From positions 2,294,001 through 2,358,000 of the forward strand of contig NC_085925.1 in assembly GCF_035222485.1 (NCBI RefSeq): a stretch of 64,000 nucleotides of DNA, in the 5' to 3' direction. How positions within the stretch are numbered: position 1 is the first letter of the stretch; every line of letters starts with the position of its first letter. The notes under the pieces are model-generated. The model worked only from the letters and a program-made list of their open reading frames with translations. It did not search any database and was not told the DNA's origin. A program made the translations under genes and the position numbers. Origin of the DNA: Podospora pseudoanserina (taxonomy: Eukaryota > Ascomycota > Sordariomycetes > Sordariales > Podosporaceae). Positions 1 through 13,849 of the stretch are shown here, one piece after another.

Positions 1-1162
1 AATTATCTGTCCTTTGTCCAATAACAGTGAGTCGCCCGACATTGTACGCCAACTTCTGCCTGTCCCGAAATACTCGGGTGATCAGTTCTCTGCAGCAGCT
101 GCCTAGGTCTCCCCCAATGTGATCCAAAGCCTTGTAGCTCACTTCCTCCGAAGCCATCAATGCTGTGTCTAGCTGAAACGGCAAGAGCTCCAAAGGAAAC
201 GGACGATTATCGGTGGTAATGTTCACCAAGCCATTCTGCTCGAAGAATTCAGGGAGTCTGACTGGCCAACTGAAAAAGTGTAAGTAGTTCTCCAGAGTCT
301 GACTTGAGGATAGAATGATTTACTCATCAGTTGTCCAGTTTGGCTTCGTCCCACCCAATGTACCTATCATCTCGAGCAATGGGGTTAGGTTGTCGGTGAT
401 GTTCTTTCCCTCCTTGGTTCGAACTATCTTCCACCTGCTGTAATCAATCTCCCCCCAGGAGATCCACCCGCCGGGCTCTACGACAAGCACTAAGTATCAG
501 CACATGGCGATACGGCAAGAGCTCAACCGCCTGACCGAAAGAGTGGGACCCATACTCAACAGCTTGACAAGGTTTTTGATGATCGGAGCGGGATCGTTGC
601 TGTGGACAGCTAGATGAAACAGTTGGATGTGAACAATGTCATACCTCCCAACGAGGCGGTCTGGCAGCGGTGCCAAGCAGTCGAGATTGTGAACCGACAC
701 GTTGGGTGGTAACCATTCCTTGGGTGGACACTGCGTCAAGTCGATATCGAAGCCGTCGATCCTTGCCGAAGCCGGGAGATATCGCGCCAGGTCCACGAGC
801 CAGATCCTGCATAGAAAAGGATATGGTGTGAACGACATGCATTTGGCCTGCATGGCTGACAGGAAGGGCACATAAGGTGAGGGGGAAACTTTAGATGAAA
901 CCGTACCCGGTGCCCACTCCTATCTCCGCGACCTGCATCCCTTCGCGGTCCGCTGGAATGTTAGGATGGAGACTAAATCCGCCGTCTTTCCAAAGGAAAT
1001 ATTGCAGGTTGAGCCTACAACGCAGAAAGGTCAGACTCTGATTAACCTACCCCTGAAGGCCAGGGCCAGCCAAGGCTTCTTTGACATTTGCACTGACCGA
1101 GCATTGGCCGAAAAGCTCCTCCCCAAAATGTACGCTTCGTCATGCGCCGTTTCGTTCGACAT
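1..1162 (-). CDS. LaeA-like SAM-dependent methyltransferase (C-terminus cut by window edge)
   Basis: Five exons fit by splice signals and phase: 1162-1098, 1014-907, 806-556, 477-324 and 269-1. The protein starts MSNETAHDEAYILGRSFSAN. The class I methyltransferase motif I reads VAEIGVGTG across the second intron, followed by IWLVDLARYLP; then come GFDID (acidic loop), YDIVHIQ and KLLKPGGWISWGEID, typical of the LaeA/TdiE-like group. Such fungal proteins methylate small molecules or act as LaeA-type regulators of secondary metabolism; substrate and compartment cannot be read here. The 3' end lies beyond position 1, so the stop is unseen. Exon phases are consistent and no break was seen in the visible part. 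The neighbours (rhodopsin-domain protein, protease) do not fix a pathway. The family is fairly sure, the function is not. Confidence 0.8.
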
Positions 1163-2396
1163 CTTACGCGTATCAATCTGAGGTAAACGAGGCGACCTGA
1201 ATAATCGAGTTTGGCAGCCACTGACGACAGATTTTGACAGGATTCCGGCGTATCCGTCCACACAGCTTTATACAATATTCATCACCATCAAGCGGCGCAA
1301 TTGCTCGCCGTCAACAATCCAACTGGCAAGGCAACCTGGATCACGGAAACTTCCATCACAAAACGATTTATGCAGAATATCGGGAAAAGGACCGCAAGCA
1401 TGGCTGCGGCGTATGCTCCCACTGGGTGCCTTACCAACGACCCCAAGACCACTCATATTGCACAACTGGTTGCGTTTGGCCAAACTGTTTACCGAGAGGA
1501 GCGTCAAGTGGCCGAAAGTGGATCCGACTGAGGGCATAAGCTTGCATATGCAGCATAGGATCTATGTAGGTTGTCGTGCCGCTCCCGAAGATCCCGTAGC
1601 TATGATAGCCCCGGGTGGTAGTGCATGCAAAGGTACAGTGGGTATGCCCCTGCATTGGTCAGAGATTCCGCAGATCCCCCAGCCACGACAGGCTAGAGCC
1701 ATCTTTTTACACCATTAGTAGGATCGACCTTTGAGAACCAAAGACCAGAAATCGGGCAAACAAACATACAGCATGGATCCGAAGGATCTGTACCGCACTA
1801 CACTTCCAACATTACCTTTAACAGACTTCCATATGCCGGGCCACAGGATTCACTGTCTGACCAACAGAGCTATCACCGTCCTTGTCCGCCCACCTCCGTC
1901 ATACAGAGCCACATTCCTTTCAAAATCGCATTCGAAAGTCCTACGCAGGACGAAGACGGCTGGATAGGCCCGTCCCAGCACGTTGTGCGGGTAGCATTGG
2001 TCGTTCCTCTCCCGGCCCTTCCGTGGTTCAGCGTGGATACGGCACAGCTTCACGATAAGGTATGGTGCAACGATCTCGGTCAGCCAGCGGCGCAAAAGTG
2101 CATGAAGTCTGACCGCAAGCAGCCTCAAATTCAGCGATGAGCTGAGGCTCCCAGACGCTTATCGGAGAAGCGCTATCTCAGATAACCGTCGGTTTCCCCC
2201 AACATTTCGGCCGTGAACCGGCTGTCACGGAAATTTCATTTTGATATCCTCATGGCAACCTGACCGGCGTGCATTGCATCGCCTTCATGCACTTGGGAGG
2301 TAGTTGTCCGGACAGAATCAGTAACATTGGTTCATCCCTTGATATTGCCATCTAGACGGTCACCGCTGTTGCCGCAGATAGAGCCTCATCCCTACG
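1163..2396. other. Gene-poor intergenic stretch
   Basis: No ORF here gives a recognisable protein. Several overlapping frames of 70-100 codons are open on both strands (for example + strand 1301-1531 and - strand 1850-2128), but none shows a family motif or convincing splice joins. The stretch should hold the promoter of the methyltransferase (from 1163 rightward) and of the rhodopsin-domain gene (up to 2396). A decayed gene between about 1.3 and 2.1 kb cannot be excluded. Confidence 0.4.
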
Positions 2397-3804
2397 ATGG
2401 CCCCCTACAATGTCCGCATGGTGTTTCCGACTGCGGTATTAGCGGTGAACAGCACTGGCTTACTCCTGTCCTTTACAGCGGTGGCACTGAGGTTCTACTC
2501 GCAGTCATTGCGTGGCACCAAGATGGGACTGTCCGAGTACTCCATCATAGCCTCCTGGGTGCGTTCCCAACCCTCTCTCGCTGGCCCCCACAACAACTAA
2601 CGACCCACCAACATAGCTCTTCACCTTCGGCCTAGTCGTCTCCGAGAATTTCACCGTCACCCACGGCGGTGTCGGCCAGGTCTCATCAACCGTAACAGCA
2701 GAAGAACTCCTGTTCTCCACCAAGGTAAATAACCCCTGTTCCATTCCCCACCTGTCATCACCCCAGCAACCACCACCTCCCTTTTCCACATAAACACTAA
2801 CCTTCTGACGATAGCAATTCATCACCATAGGTGTCTGCGGCTCCCTATCCGTAACCCTCGTCAAAATCTCCCTTCTTTCTTACTTCCTCACAGTATTCTC
2901 AGCCTACCACTGGTTCGTCATATGCGATTACATCCTCCTCGCCCTGACAACAGGGTACGGCATCGCCTTTGTGATCGTCTCCCTCGCCGGCTGCCGACCC
3001 TTTAGCGCAAACTGGGATAAAGTCTCCAATCCGGACTATGTCTGCATTGAGACGAGCAATTTCTATGTAGCGCAAACGGGGGTGGGGGCTATACTGGATT
3101 GTCTGATCTTGTTGCTGCCGGGGGGGGTGATTTTGGGGTTGAGGAGTATGAGAAGGCGGAGGAAGTGGGGGTTGTGGGGGGTTTTTAGTTTTGGGATCGT
3201 GTAAGTTTTCCCGGGGGAGCAAGGAAGGGAAAAAAAAGCGGAGGTTGTACTGACAATGGGTAGGATCTGTGGCGTCTCCATTACGAGGCTGGTTTACAAC
3301 AATATGGAGGAGTGGATGGCTACTAACTTTACAGAGTACGCGGGTATTGCGGCGTTGTTGGGGGCGTTGGAGGCGAATTTGAGTATTGTTTGTGCTTGTA
3401 TGCCTGCTATGCCGGCGCTGTATCATAAGGTGAGGGGGCGGTGGAAGGGGGGGGATCGTCAGGAGGAGGGGAAGTTGGGGGGGGAGGAGAGTGATGGTGG
3501 GGTGAAGGGGGAGGGAGTTGAGAGTGAGAAGACGGTTGATTTTGAGAGGAGGAAGTTGAGGGAGGAGGGGGATAAGCTTTATCCGTTGAGTGTTACGCAG
3601 AAGACGGTGGTGAGTAGGACGGAGGGGGAGAGGGATGATGTGGAAGCAGGGGGGACGGAGTTGTGGGCTGGGCCTGGGGTGGTGGATTTGGATATGTTGG
3701 ATTTACCGAGGATGAATATGGTTGAGAGCGGGAGTGAGGGCGGCCAGGGGCTGCCCGAGTCGCCTTGTTGGGGGGTTAATCAGGCGAGGAAGTGGAGGCG
3801 GTGA
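2397..3804 (+). CDS. Pth11-like/fungal rhodopsin-domain integral membrane protein
   Basis: Four exons: 2397-2558, 2617-2724, 2815-3200 and 3264-3804, all with GT/AG ends and matching phase; 398 aa. Start MAPYNVRMVFPTAV. Seven hydrophobic stretches span roughly residues 7-290, with the family landmarks LFTFGLV, GGVGQ, KISLLSYF, CRPFSANWD, ILDCLILLLPGGVI and ALLGALEANLSIVCACMPAM. This is the fungal rhodopsin domain (PF20684) found in Pth11-related membrane proteins, which sit in the plasma membrane and may act as receptors; the ligand is unknown. There is no CFEM cysteine domain at the N-terminus, so it belongs to the non-CFEM class. The last ~120 residues form a charged, Gly/Glu-rich cytoplasmic tail. 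The 3' half of the gene is strongly G-rich on this strand, which follows from codon use (GGG, GAG). Confidence 0.83.
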
Positions 3805-3895
3805 CTGGGAGTTGTATATTCGTTTGGTGATTTCATAGCGGTCAAGCATTCAGCGCGAATTTAACCTCTCCGTCTGCTATCTGCCTTCCCCCTTT

Positions 3896-4782
3896 CTACA
3901 TGGGCACGTAATCCACCACCTCCGTCAACCCAACCATCGCCGGCACCCCCCCTTCCCCCTCCCTCAACGCATAAAACGCCTTTGTCGACTCAACATCACT
4001 AACCTGAATTTCTGGCGGGGCCCTCGAGTAATTCATAACCGACTTTTCGTTCCTCGGCCCCAACTGCACCGACGCCGCCGCCTCAAACACGGTCCCCGTC
4101 TCGGGGTTCACGTCCACCGCGAACTCGTGCCTTAACCCTAAAACGTGCCCTAGCTCGTGGGTGAAGACCTTCCATAGGTTTGCCTTCCACCGGGGCATGG
4201 AAAAGACGGGGTTGTAGACGAGCATCATGTTGAGGTCGTTGGCGTTGGGGAAGAAGGCTGAGGCGAGGGTGCCGCCGCTGTCGCCGCCGTGGCAGAGGGC
4301 GAAGGTGGCGTCTTTGGGGTCGGTGACCCATTCGAAGGTTACGCCGATGGAGAGGTCGTTCCACTTTTGGCAGGCGAGGTTTAGGTGGGTTGCTGCGTAG
4401 GAGGCGTCGGAGGGGGTTTTGAAGCCGGAGGTTAGGGCGACCCTGACAGGGGGTTAGTATACTTGGTTTTGAGGAGGGGGAAAATCAGAGGGAAGGGGGG
4501 TGTATACCATCTGATGACTGACCCGGGTGCCCATCGCGGGCACTCCTTTTCGAGACCGACCATGATGTTGTGGGGTGCACCGGGCCCGCGGAAAGGCCTG
4601 GGGATGGGCTGCTGGGTTATGCAGTGGGGGAAGAAGTCATCGTCGGGGGAGGAGTCGTCTCTGGGTAGGGAGGGGACCTTGTCTGAAGGGGAGACAGTGT
4701 CGAGGGCATGTTCGCCGAGGGCATCGATAACTTGACCGATGATGATCTCCTTTGTGGAGGGTTCGGAGGTTAGGGTAGCCAT
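3896..4782 (-). CDS. Matrixin-like zinc metalloprotease (metzincin)
   Basis: Two exons, 4782-4508 and 4442-3896, with a 65-nt intron at phase 2; 273 aa. The catalytic zinc site is HELGHVLGLRHE, an exact metzincin HExxHxxGxxH, and a Met-turn-like segment SVMNYSRAP lies about 45 residues downstream. Before them, the fold includes the segment around WNDLSIGVTFEWV and the structural loop ATFALCHGGDSGGTLASAFF. The N-terminal ~90 residues are acidic and Pro-rich with no signal peptide, so the protein may be cytosolic or leave the cell by another route. Related fungal proteins are annotated as peptidase M10/M12-like or ZnMc-domain proteins; substrates are unknown. It is divergent from the phospholipase-like gene to the right, with about 1.2 kb between starts. 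All catalytic residues are present. Confidence 0.82.
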
Positions 4783-4959
4783 GTTTGGTGTTGGGGACGT
4801 GCCGCACCAATTTGGGGGTAGGAGATCCAGGTTGAGTTAGTGATGAAGGGTGGTAAAGGAGGGATGGTGAAATATGAGTGTCGGTAAAAACTTTAGACTG
4901 AATGGTTTGGCTGATGGTGAGGCAAAAGGGAAGATCCGATGATGCTATCTAGGAGCGGC

Positions 4960-4965
4960 TTTATA
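4960..4965 (-). promoter_or_regulatory. Possible TATA element of the zinc protease gene
   Basis: On the minus strand the sequence reads TATAAA, about 178 bp before the protease ATG at 4782. The distance would fit a 5' leader of roughly 150 nt. It is a short motif in moderately AT-rich DNA, so the assignment is tentative. Confidence 0.25.
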
Positions 4966-5932
4966 AATGAAACAGTTGGTCCCCAGCTTCACTGTCACAA
5001 GTTGATCAGGCGTAGCTAGCTGCCTGCGTGTGAGCGGGGTGATCTATGAGAATTCCTGGGTAGGAGAGGGAGAAAACCCCATAAGTCTCAAGCCGCATGT
5101 TGAGCGAGACAAAGGTGTGTAACACATCCCTGAATGTGTACTAGTGCGGTGCTTGACAGCAGCTGGAACAAGCAGCAAAAACCTATAGCAAACCCCAAAG
5201 AACGCCATACAGCTAATTATTGGTCAACACCTATACGGTGGTGTAAAGTCTGCGCAGTTGTATCCTCTTTATTGACGTGGTCCTGAGGTTCTAGACCATC
5301 TGCCATGAGAGAGATACACCGGACAACATACTCCGCTCAGCCAGTCGTCGCCCTACAAGGCGGTGATCTGACCAAATATTGACTCAAGCTCCAAATAATT
5401 AGGCTTAGCATCGATTTCTGGAAGAGTTGGGATGCACCCCGTGCTGCTCAGCAGGAGAGGGGTAGATGGGATCCGAGTTGCAATCCGAGCACTAAGATGG
5501 CCCAAACAAACAGCCGCAACATGCTCAATCCAATAGTTGCCATGGGTAGGAAACAGAGGTGAAACCACCTTTGCAGCCACAAGATACCTTAGTGAGCCCT
5601 GGTAGGTCGTGAGACTGTTTAGGTGTGCTGGTATATTGCATACACTTTACTCAGTGTCCAATATCCAGATTCAGCCAGGCCCAACAAGCTGTCGCTATTC
5701 CTGTTTAGATACCACATTGAGCGATGTGATAGCTATGTGATTGAACTCGGGTTCCATCACCATGCTTCAATCTTGTTCCTGAAGACGCCCAGTCTTGCAT
5801 GGGGATGCACCATGCCTGAGAGCAATTGCGTGTGGACTTTGGACCTTGGTACAAGCTCTTGGATTGATAGCTAACAGTCGGCTTTGCAAGAGATTCATGT
5901 GGATGGCTCCATGCTATCTCCCATGAAAAGGT

Positions 5933-5941
5933 TATAAAAAA
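5933..5941 (+). promoter_or_regulatory. TATA box of the phospholipase-like gene
   Basis: TATAAAAAA lies 43 bp before the ATG at 5976. The only long ORF downstream uses that ATG, so a short leader of about 10-15 nt is implied if this is the true TATA element. Such a canonical box suggests an inducible gene. Confidence 0.5.
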
Positions 5942-5975
5942 GCAGTGTTCCCTTGGTTCTCTCGTCCAAGTAACC

Positions 5976-7473
5976 ATGGCAGAACACATTGCCAACAACA
6001 CCTCCTTCACTCACAAGGAAAACACCCCCATCATGACCACCGAATTTCAGGAACTGTGAGTTATCTCAGCCATCCAATCATTTGTTGCCGGTCACGGAGC
6101 TAACAGTGCAACCAGCACCGTGGAGACCCTAGGTCACGAGCCCATTGGATGGGACTACGACCACGAGAACGACCCCAATGCCCCACCCGACATCGAAGCA
6201 GCGCTGGAGAAACTTCAGCCAGACCATGGCCATAACGACTACTCCCAGCTGGTCGCCATTCCTGTCTCTGAGGAAGAGATCGAAGCCGCTTCCAAGATTG
6301 ACTATGTCAAGTGGAAACAGGAGCGCGCAACGAAACCACACAAGGGTGAGTGTTGTCATGATCGATAAACAGACCCACAAACCTTTGGCTGACTTCTCTT
6401 CAGACGGCGGTTTCGAGTATGCCGAGCATAGCTACCTCGGTGATTCCCTAACCTTGGCTTGGAACGACGGGCAGTCCTACGTTGCCAAGAACAAGCCCTT
6501 CACCCTCCCGAACGGACTCGAGGTGACATATGGTCAGATCAACGGACTGGCTGGAGACTTCTACGGCACTGTCAACCCCATCAGCGACGGTAGGGACTTG
6601 CAGGACCAGCGCCAGCGTTTCTTGCGAGCCTGGTACTGGCTTGCTGTGGACACGACTCGCAACCCAGCCGAGGCGCAGAAGATTCTCACCACACTCTCGA
6701 CTGAAGTCGACATGGTGCAGGCCGCACTCGACAAGGGCCAGGATCCGTCGACTGTCTACCCAAAGATTCCGGACGTCAACGTTCAGCTACAGCTCTACAC
6801 CATCGCTCGTCCTGACGAATGCCCCAGCTATCTTGGCCTGGCCAAGATCAACTGGGACCACTTCGGCGCCGACGCCCGCACTGCTTACAACGCCTGTCAC
6901 TCCGTCGCCCTGCAAGTCGCCGCCAGTGGGAACCTCGAGCTGGCCTACGCCATGAACGCCTTCGGCGACCACTTCCTCCAGGACTCCTTCGCCGCCGGCC
7001 ACATGCGCACCCCGAGACGCAAGCTCCACGACAGTGTTGGCGCTGCTGATCTATGCGCCAAGTACATGCACGATGAAGACAACGCGATCGGTCTCTCTGT
7101 TAAGAGCCCCATTGGCAGGGCCTGGCACACCTTTGGTGACAAGAAGCTGCTTGACAAGGAAGATATTGCCAACAAAAATGAGGCCTGGAACGCGGTGCGC
7201 ACATCCGCTGATGAGATTTACACTGCTTGGAAGACAAAGACCGTGCCCGAATATCCGAAGTATGCTGCCTGGAACTATGCCCCGATTCTGAGCGAGGTTT
7301 CCAGCATTGTTGCGCCTCTCTTCACGCCGGATGGTCAGCGACGGGTCGATATAAGGAAGCGATGTCAGGCCAAGTATACCTACAAGTACTGGTATTGGTC
7401 GACTGCGGCTGATTGCGCGCTGAGCGGGCTGTGGAAGTATCCGATTAAGCCTACGGCGGATTGCGGGATCTGA
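5976..7473 (+). CDS. Zinc-dependent phospholipase C / P1-nuclease-like protein
   Basis: Three exons: 5976-6055, 6116-6345 and 6404-7473; 459 aa. The second acceptor could also be at 6106, which would add three residues in frame. The signature is NAFGDHFLQDSFAAGHMRTP, with further conserved His residues in ADARTAYNACHSVAL; these resemble the His/Asp zinc ligands of the PC-PLC/P1-nuclease fold. Fungal proteins of this kind are often named phosphatidylcholine-hydrolysing phospholipase C. There is no obvious signal peptide: the first 30 residues are polar. An earlier conserved block, EYAEHSYLGDSLTLAWNDG, and the C-terminal repeat-like YKYWYWSTAADC are part of the family pattern, but activity on lipids is inferred. 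It has a TATA box close upstream. The frame is open throughout, with no sign of damage. Confidence 0.72.
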
Positions 7474-10333
<2,860 letters not shown>

Positions 10334-10639
10334 CCCGGCTGGACCGCAGTGCCAGTACCGGGGTTGTCGAGAGCCCCGCCGGACTCAGGGCCTCCCCTAC
10401 GTCAGCTCGAGAACTAACGAAGGTATCGCCGGCAGAAAGCGGCCCAACAGGCGAAAGGTGGGTTTAGTGAGCAGCTGAGCTGCCCGGACGGCCATTGCGG
10501 TCAACACTGCCTTCAGGACGGGCCCTACTGACAGCTTGAACCGGCCGCCCCGAACCCAACCTTCCGCGCTATCGAAGACGCAATCCGCAAAGGCTTCGGC
10601 CCATGCCCAGCCGAGGGGGAGGAGAACGGACGAAGAAAT

Positions 10640-12095
10640 GTTAACATAATTAAAATATTTCCCAAAAAAATCGCTAGGGGCAGCGCTGGCGGGCGAGTTT
10701 TAGGATTTAGATGAAGGAAAAAGAGAAGGGAATCCAAAATCTGGAGGCTCTGCAGCGGTTTTGGTTAGCGGAGCATCTCGCAATATCAAGCAAGAGCTAT
10801 CTTCGTACTTTCTCAACCTGCTTATGGAGAAGGACGGGTTACATTATAACCCTTATTTAGAGGCAAGGAGGTGCTTAGCATAGTCTAACAACGGATGGAG
10901 GCCGAGTGTTAAACTGGAAGTCGCTCGGTCTATAGGTATCAATCGTAAATTAATAACTTTTGACGGTCGAGTAGCTCGAGTTTAGTATCGACTATGCAAT
11001 AGATTCCTTCGCTATCTTATAAAGATAACTAGTATTGCTTCTAGGAGGACGGAATTCTCTCTGTCGGTATTGAGTGATTTATACCGCGTCACGGAGGGGA
11101 GTATAGAGGAACCAGAGGCTCGGTCCCCGACGTCTTATATATAATGTCAGCTAAGCCCCCCGGTCAGCAAAGCGACGTCTAAGCAGATGAATTTCCGACG
11201 ATAAGTAGTTACCCCGCGGCGATAGTGACGATGTGACGATGAACGGCGCGACGACGAACATAGGTCTCGGGGGCGTATTGATGGCTTGTCGGCTCGTTTA
11301 CAGTAGATAACGATTAAACTACCAGATCTCGGCGTCGACCAACGTAGGTTAATATGGGAGGGGCTTGTGCTGTTCAACAGTAAGGTCGCCGAACGGGAAG
11401 AGTTGGACGCCCGAGACTTTCAAATTACTTGGCTTTCTGGAACTGAACGTAAGTATCGTGGTGCCACGAAAGCCCCCGGGGGTTTATATATCACAGCTAT
11501 TGACGCTTAAAATAGGGAAGAGCGGTTAAAAACCTGCTGAGAACCGCTACGTATTACGCGAGGTCGACTAAGAAAGACAACTTGTTGGCGCCTAGCCACC
11601 TCCGTGATGTTATTAAAGTAGAGCTCTCGAGCTATAAAAACATTGGCGAGGTTCTTAAGGAGCTGGAAGCCCTTATTCGTAGTCAACCGCATGAATCAAA
11701 AATGGGTAAAGGAAGAAGGAGAGTGGATACATAAGGAAGAAGAAGATTATTGAGGCACTAGTAAGGGCTGGGCAAATCAAACATTAGCGAAGAGCTATAT
11801 GGACTGGCGGATGCCGAGTTGCAGGTTGTTTCGCAGGAACAAAATACTCATCTTAACCACGAGGATGATGAGAGCCATCGGTCAAAACGTACAGTCGATT
11901 GACAACAGCGACATGGTAGATAGATTGTCTTTGCAGAGCTGGAAATAGACTATCGTGATAATGCGTAAACTGGGATCGCCGCCGGGTTTTATTTTTAAGT
12001 TTCAATGTTTATTTTCTGTTGGCGCTTAGCGGCCAAGCCTGAAGTGCCGGAAGATGGAGGGGGTGGATATAGAAATACTATAGGAAAATTCACCT
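10640..12095. other. AT-rich degenerate block, probably old repeat-derived DNA
   Basis: Base composition changes and every frame is interrupted. Short protein-like stretches remain on the plus strand, for example around 11528-11735 (including HLRDVIKVELSSYKNIGEVL) and around 10760-10870. This pattern is what RIP-decayed mobile DNA looks like, but no element family could be named and no terminal repeats were found. Treat as an unclassified fossil with many breaks. Confidence 0.45.
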
Positions 12096-12409
12096 CAGAA
12101 TTTGGCAGATATTTCTTCCAGAATCAGCATCACATTTCCCTTGAATTGATTGTCTGGTTGTACTCTATATAGTCTCAAATAACAACAACACCCCTCACCA
12201 GCCTTGGTGTCCAAAATAACAGACCCCCAACTCCAATCAACAAAACTCTTGAACAAAACAAAAACCATTTCGAGATAAGGCAACAACCCTCCAATTCAAT
12301 AACCCCCAACCCAACGCCTCCCACGACCAAAAAGCAAATAGCACAAATCCAATTCCAGTGCCGCAAAGTTCCCGCCAACTGGTAAGCAGGGCAAACTTAT
12401 GATCACCTC

Positions 12410-13033
12410 TTAACTTGGTCCCTCCTGTGTCTGGCTCTTGTGCAAGCTAGAAATGCAGTCATGTTAGGCATCTTCCCCGTTATTGTAGGTAGAATGAACG
12501 TACAAACCATCCTCTTTGTCTAACAGACGCTCCCAAACAGTAGAAGCAGACTCGGACCCAGCTGCAAGAAACCGGTTCACGACTGGCGGAGCAGTGAACG
12601 CTTTGTGTTTCTCCTGTGTCTCAAACTTGTGGTTCTGTGATGGGAAGGCATGTTAGCTTGCTGATAATGTTGGGCTGGGTGTATTGGTTTAGTTTCGAAT
12701 ACTGTTCGGGAAGCGACACAAGACGCAGTATGTGTAGTGGGAGCGTTATGTGTCCTCTCGCCATGTTTTGAAGAAAAACATAGCTTCCGAGGAACGATCC
12801 AGGCTGGGGGAAATTGCGCGAAAAGGATGGGAAGAAAGAAAAAGGGCTAGGAGGGGGGGAAGTTCTGGGGAGGGTGGAAGGAGGATTTGGAAAGTAGGAC
12901 AGTAGCGTAACAAAGGACGTCCTTAAAATCTAGAACTTACAATATTGAGGTGAAGGTGCCAGTGCTCTGAGATATCTGTTGACCGAGACGAGGTAAGACG
13001 TTGAGATGTGGGGTCGGTTGTTCCAATAGCCAT
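12410..13033 (-). CDS. Cryptic small three-exon gene, unknown function (86 aa)
   Basis: Exons 13033-12941, 12634-12504 and 12446-12410 join in phase. The signals are strong: donor GTAAGT with acceptor CACAG preceded by CTAAC (about 304-nt intron), and donor GTACGT with CTAAC and acceptor TTCTAG (57 nt). The protein begins MAIGTTDPTSQRLTSSRS, has a middle part AFTAPPVVNRFLAAGSES followed by VWERLLDKEDGF, and ends QTQEGPS. It has no signal peptide or membrane helix and looks like a small soluble protein. No exon is long enough to stand out alone, which is why such genes are missed. The family is not recognised. The join of exon 1 to exon 2 is the least certain part. Confidence 0.45.
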
Positions 13034-13401
13034 GATAGGAAGACCAATCGGGAATATGGCAGCTGAGGGTGGCGCAAACTTTTGTGTCTGGGGAAGTTCC
13101 CGGGGAAAATGCTTGTCAAGGCTTCAAGGATGTCGACATTTGGAATTACAGTGGCGACAACCATCATATATATAGACGTCTTTCATTGCCCTGCCTGCCC
13201 TGCCGTCTATGACTCCTACCTGCCCTCTGTTCTCCATATGCAACAGATGCCCATGGAGCCTCATATTTCTTCACTTTTGACATCTTCAAAACCTATCATT
13301 GCCTTTGCTCAGGTTCTTGACAAGATATCAGAAACTTGATTGCCGGTATGTTTGGTTTGGGGTGACACACGAGAGTTTCTGGAGCAGAGGTCGTTGAGTA
13401 A

Positions 13402-13508
13402 GCCACGCTGTTCACCGGTTGTGGCTGGGTGCTGAGGAAAGCGCCACGACTTTTTCCGGTTGTGGCGGGCCGTTGAAGAGAAAAGCCACAGTATTCGCCG
13501 GTCGTGGC
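13402..13508 (+). repeat. Three tandem hairpin-forming 24-bp units, period 41-42 bp
   Basis: Units lie at 13402-13425, 13443-13466 and 13485-13508. Each begins GCCAC and ends GTGGC, with a shared CCGGTTGTGGC-like right half (third copy CCGGTCGTGGC). Spacer sequences also resemble each other (GTTGA/GCTGAGGAAA-like). The array sits about 370 bp upstream of the cryptic small gene and about 350 bp beyond the 3' end of the MFS gene. It could bind a dimeric regulator or be a minisatellite. Confidence 0.8.
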
Positions 13509-13849
13509 TCGTGTTGCATATCAACGCCGCGTCGAGAGTAGGCATCCTGCGATGGCAAGTTTGACTAACGGTACTTCCTGCCAGCGAGGGAGAAGAATAC
13601 TCAATCTATTTTAGGCAGCCGTTCATACGCCTGGTTTCTGGGCTCGTAAATGGCAAATAACGTCCTTGATGCTGCATATTGGAAAGCATGCGTCAGGAAC
13701 ATCAAAGCAGGCCTTTACAGTAGATCGATTTCGTGATAAAATCTGCACTGTCTGCCCCTCCCGTCTTCCCTTCTTTCTTCACGCTTCAAACCTCTGCCCC
13801 CGGCCACACTTCCATCCTAACGTACTCATACCGTCCTAAATAAGAGAGT

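Larger units (their letters stand above)
4783..5975. other. Intergenic region between two divergent genes
   Basis: This 1.2 kb holds the promoters of the zinc protease (-) and of the phospholipase-like gene (+). A 75-codon ORF (5353-5580, -) and a 101-codon ORF (5705-6010, -) are open but show no motif and the second runs antisense into the next gene. No repeat or RNA gene was recognised. Confidence 0.4.
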
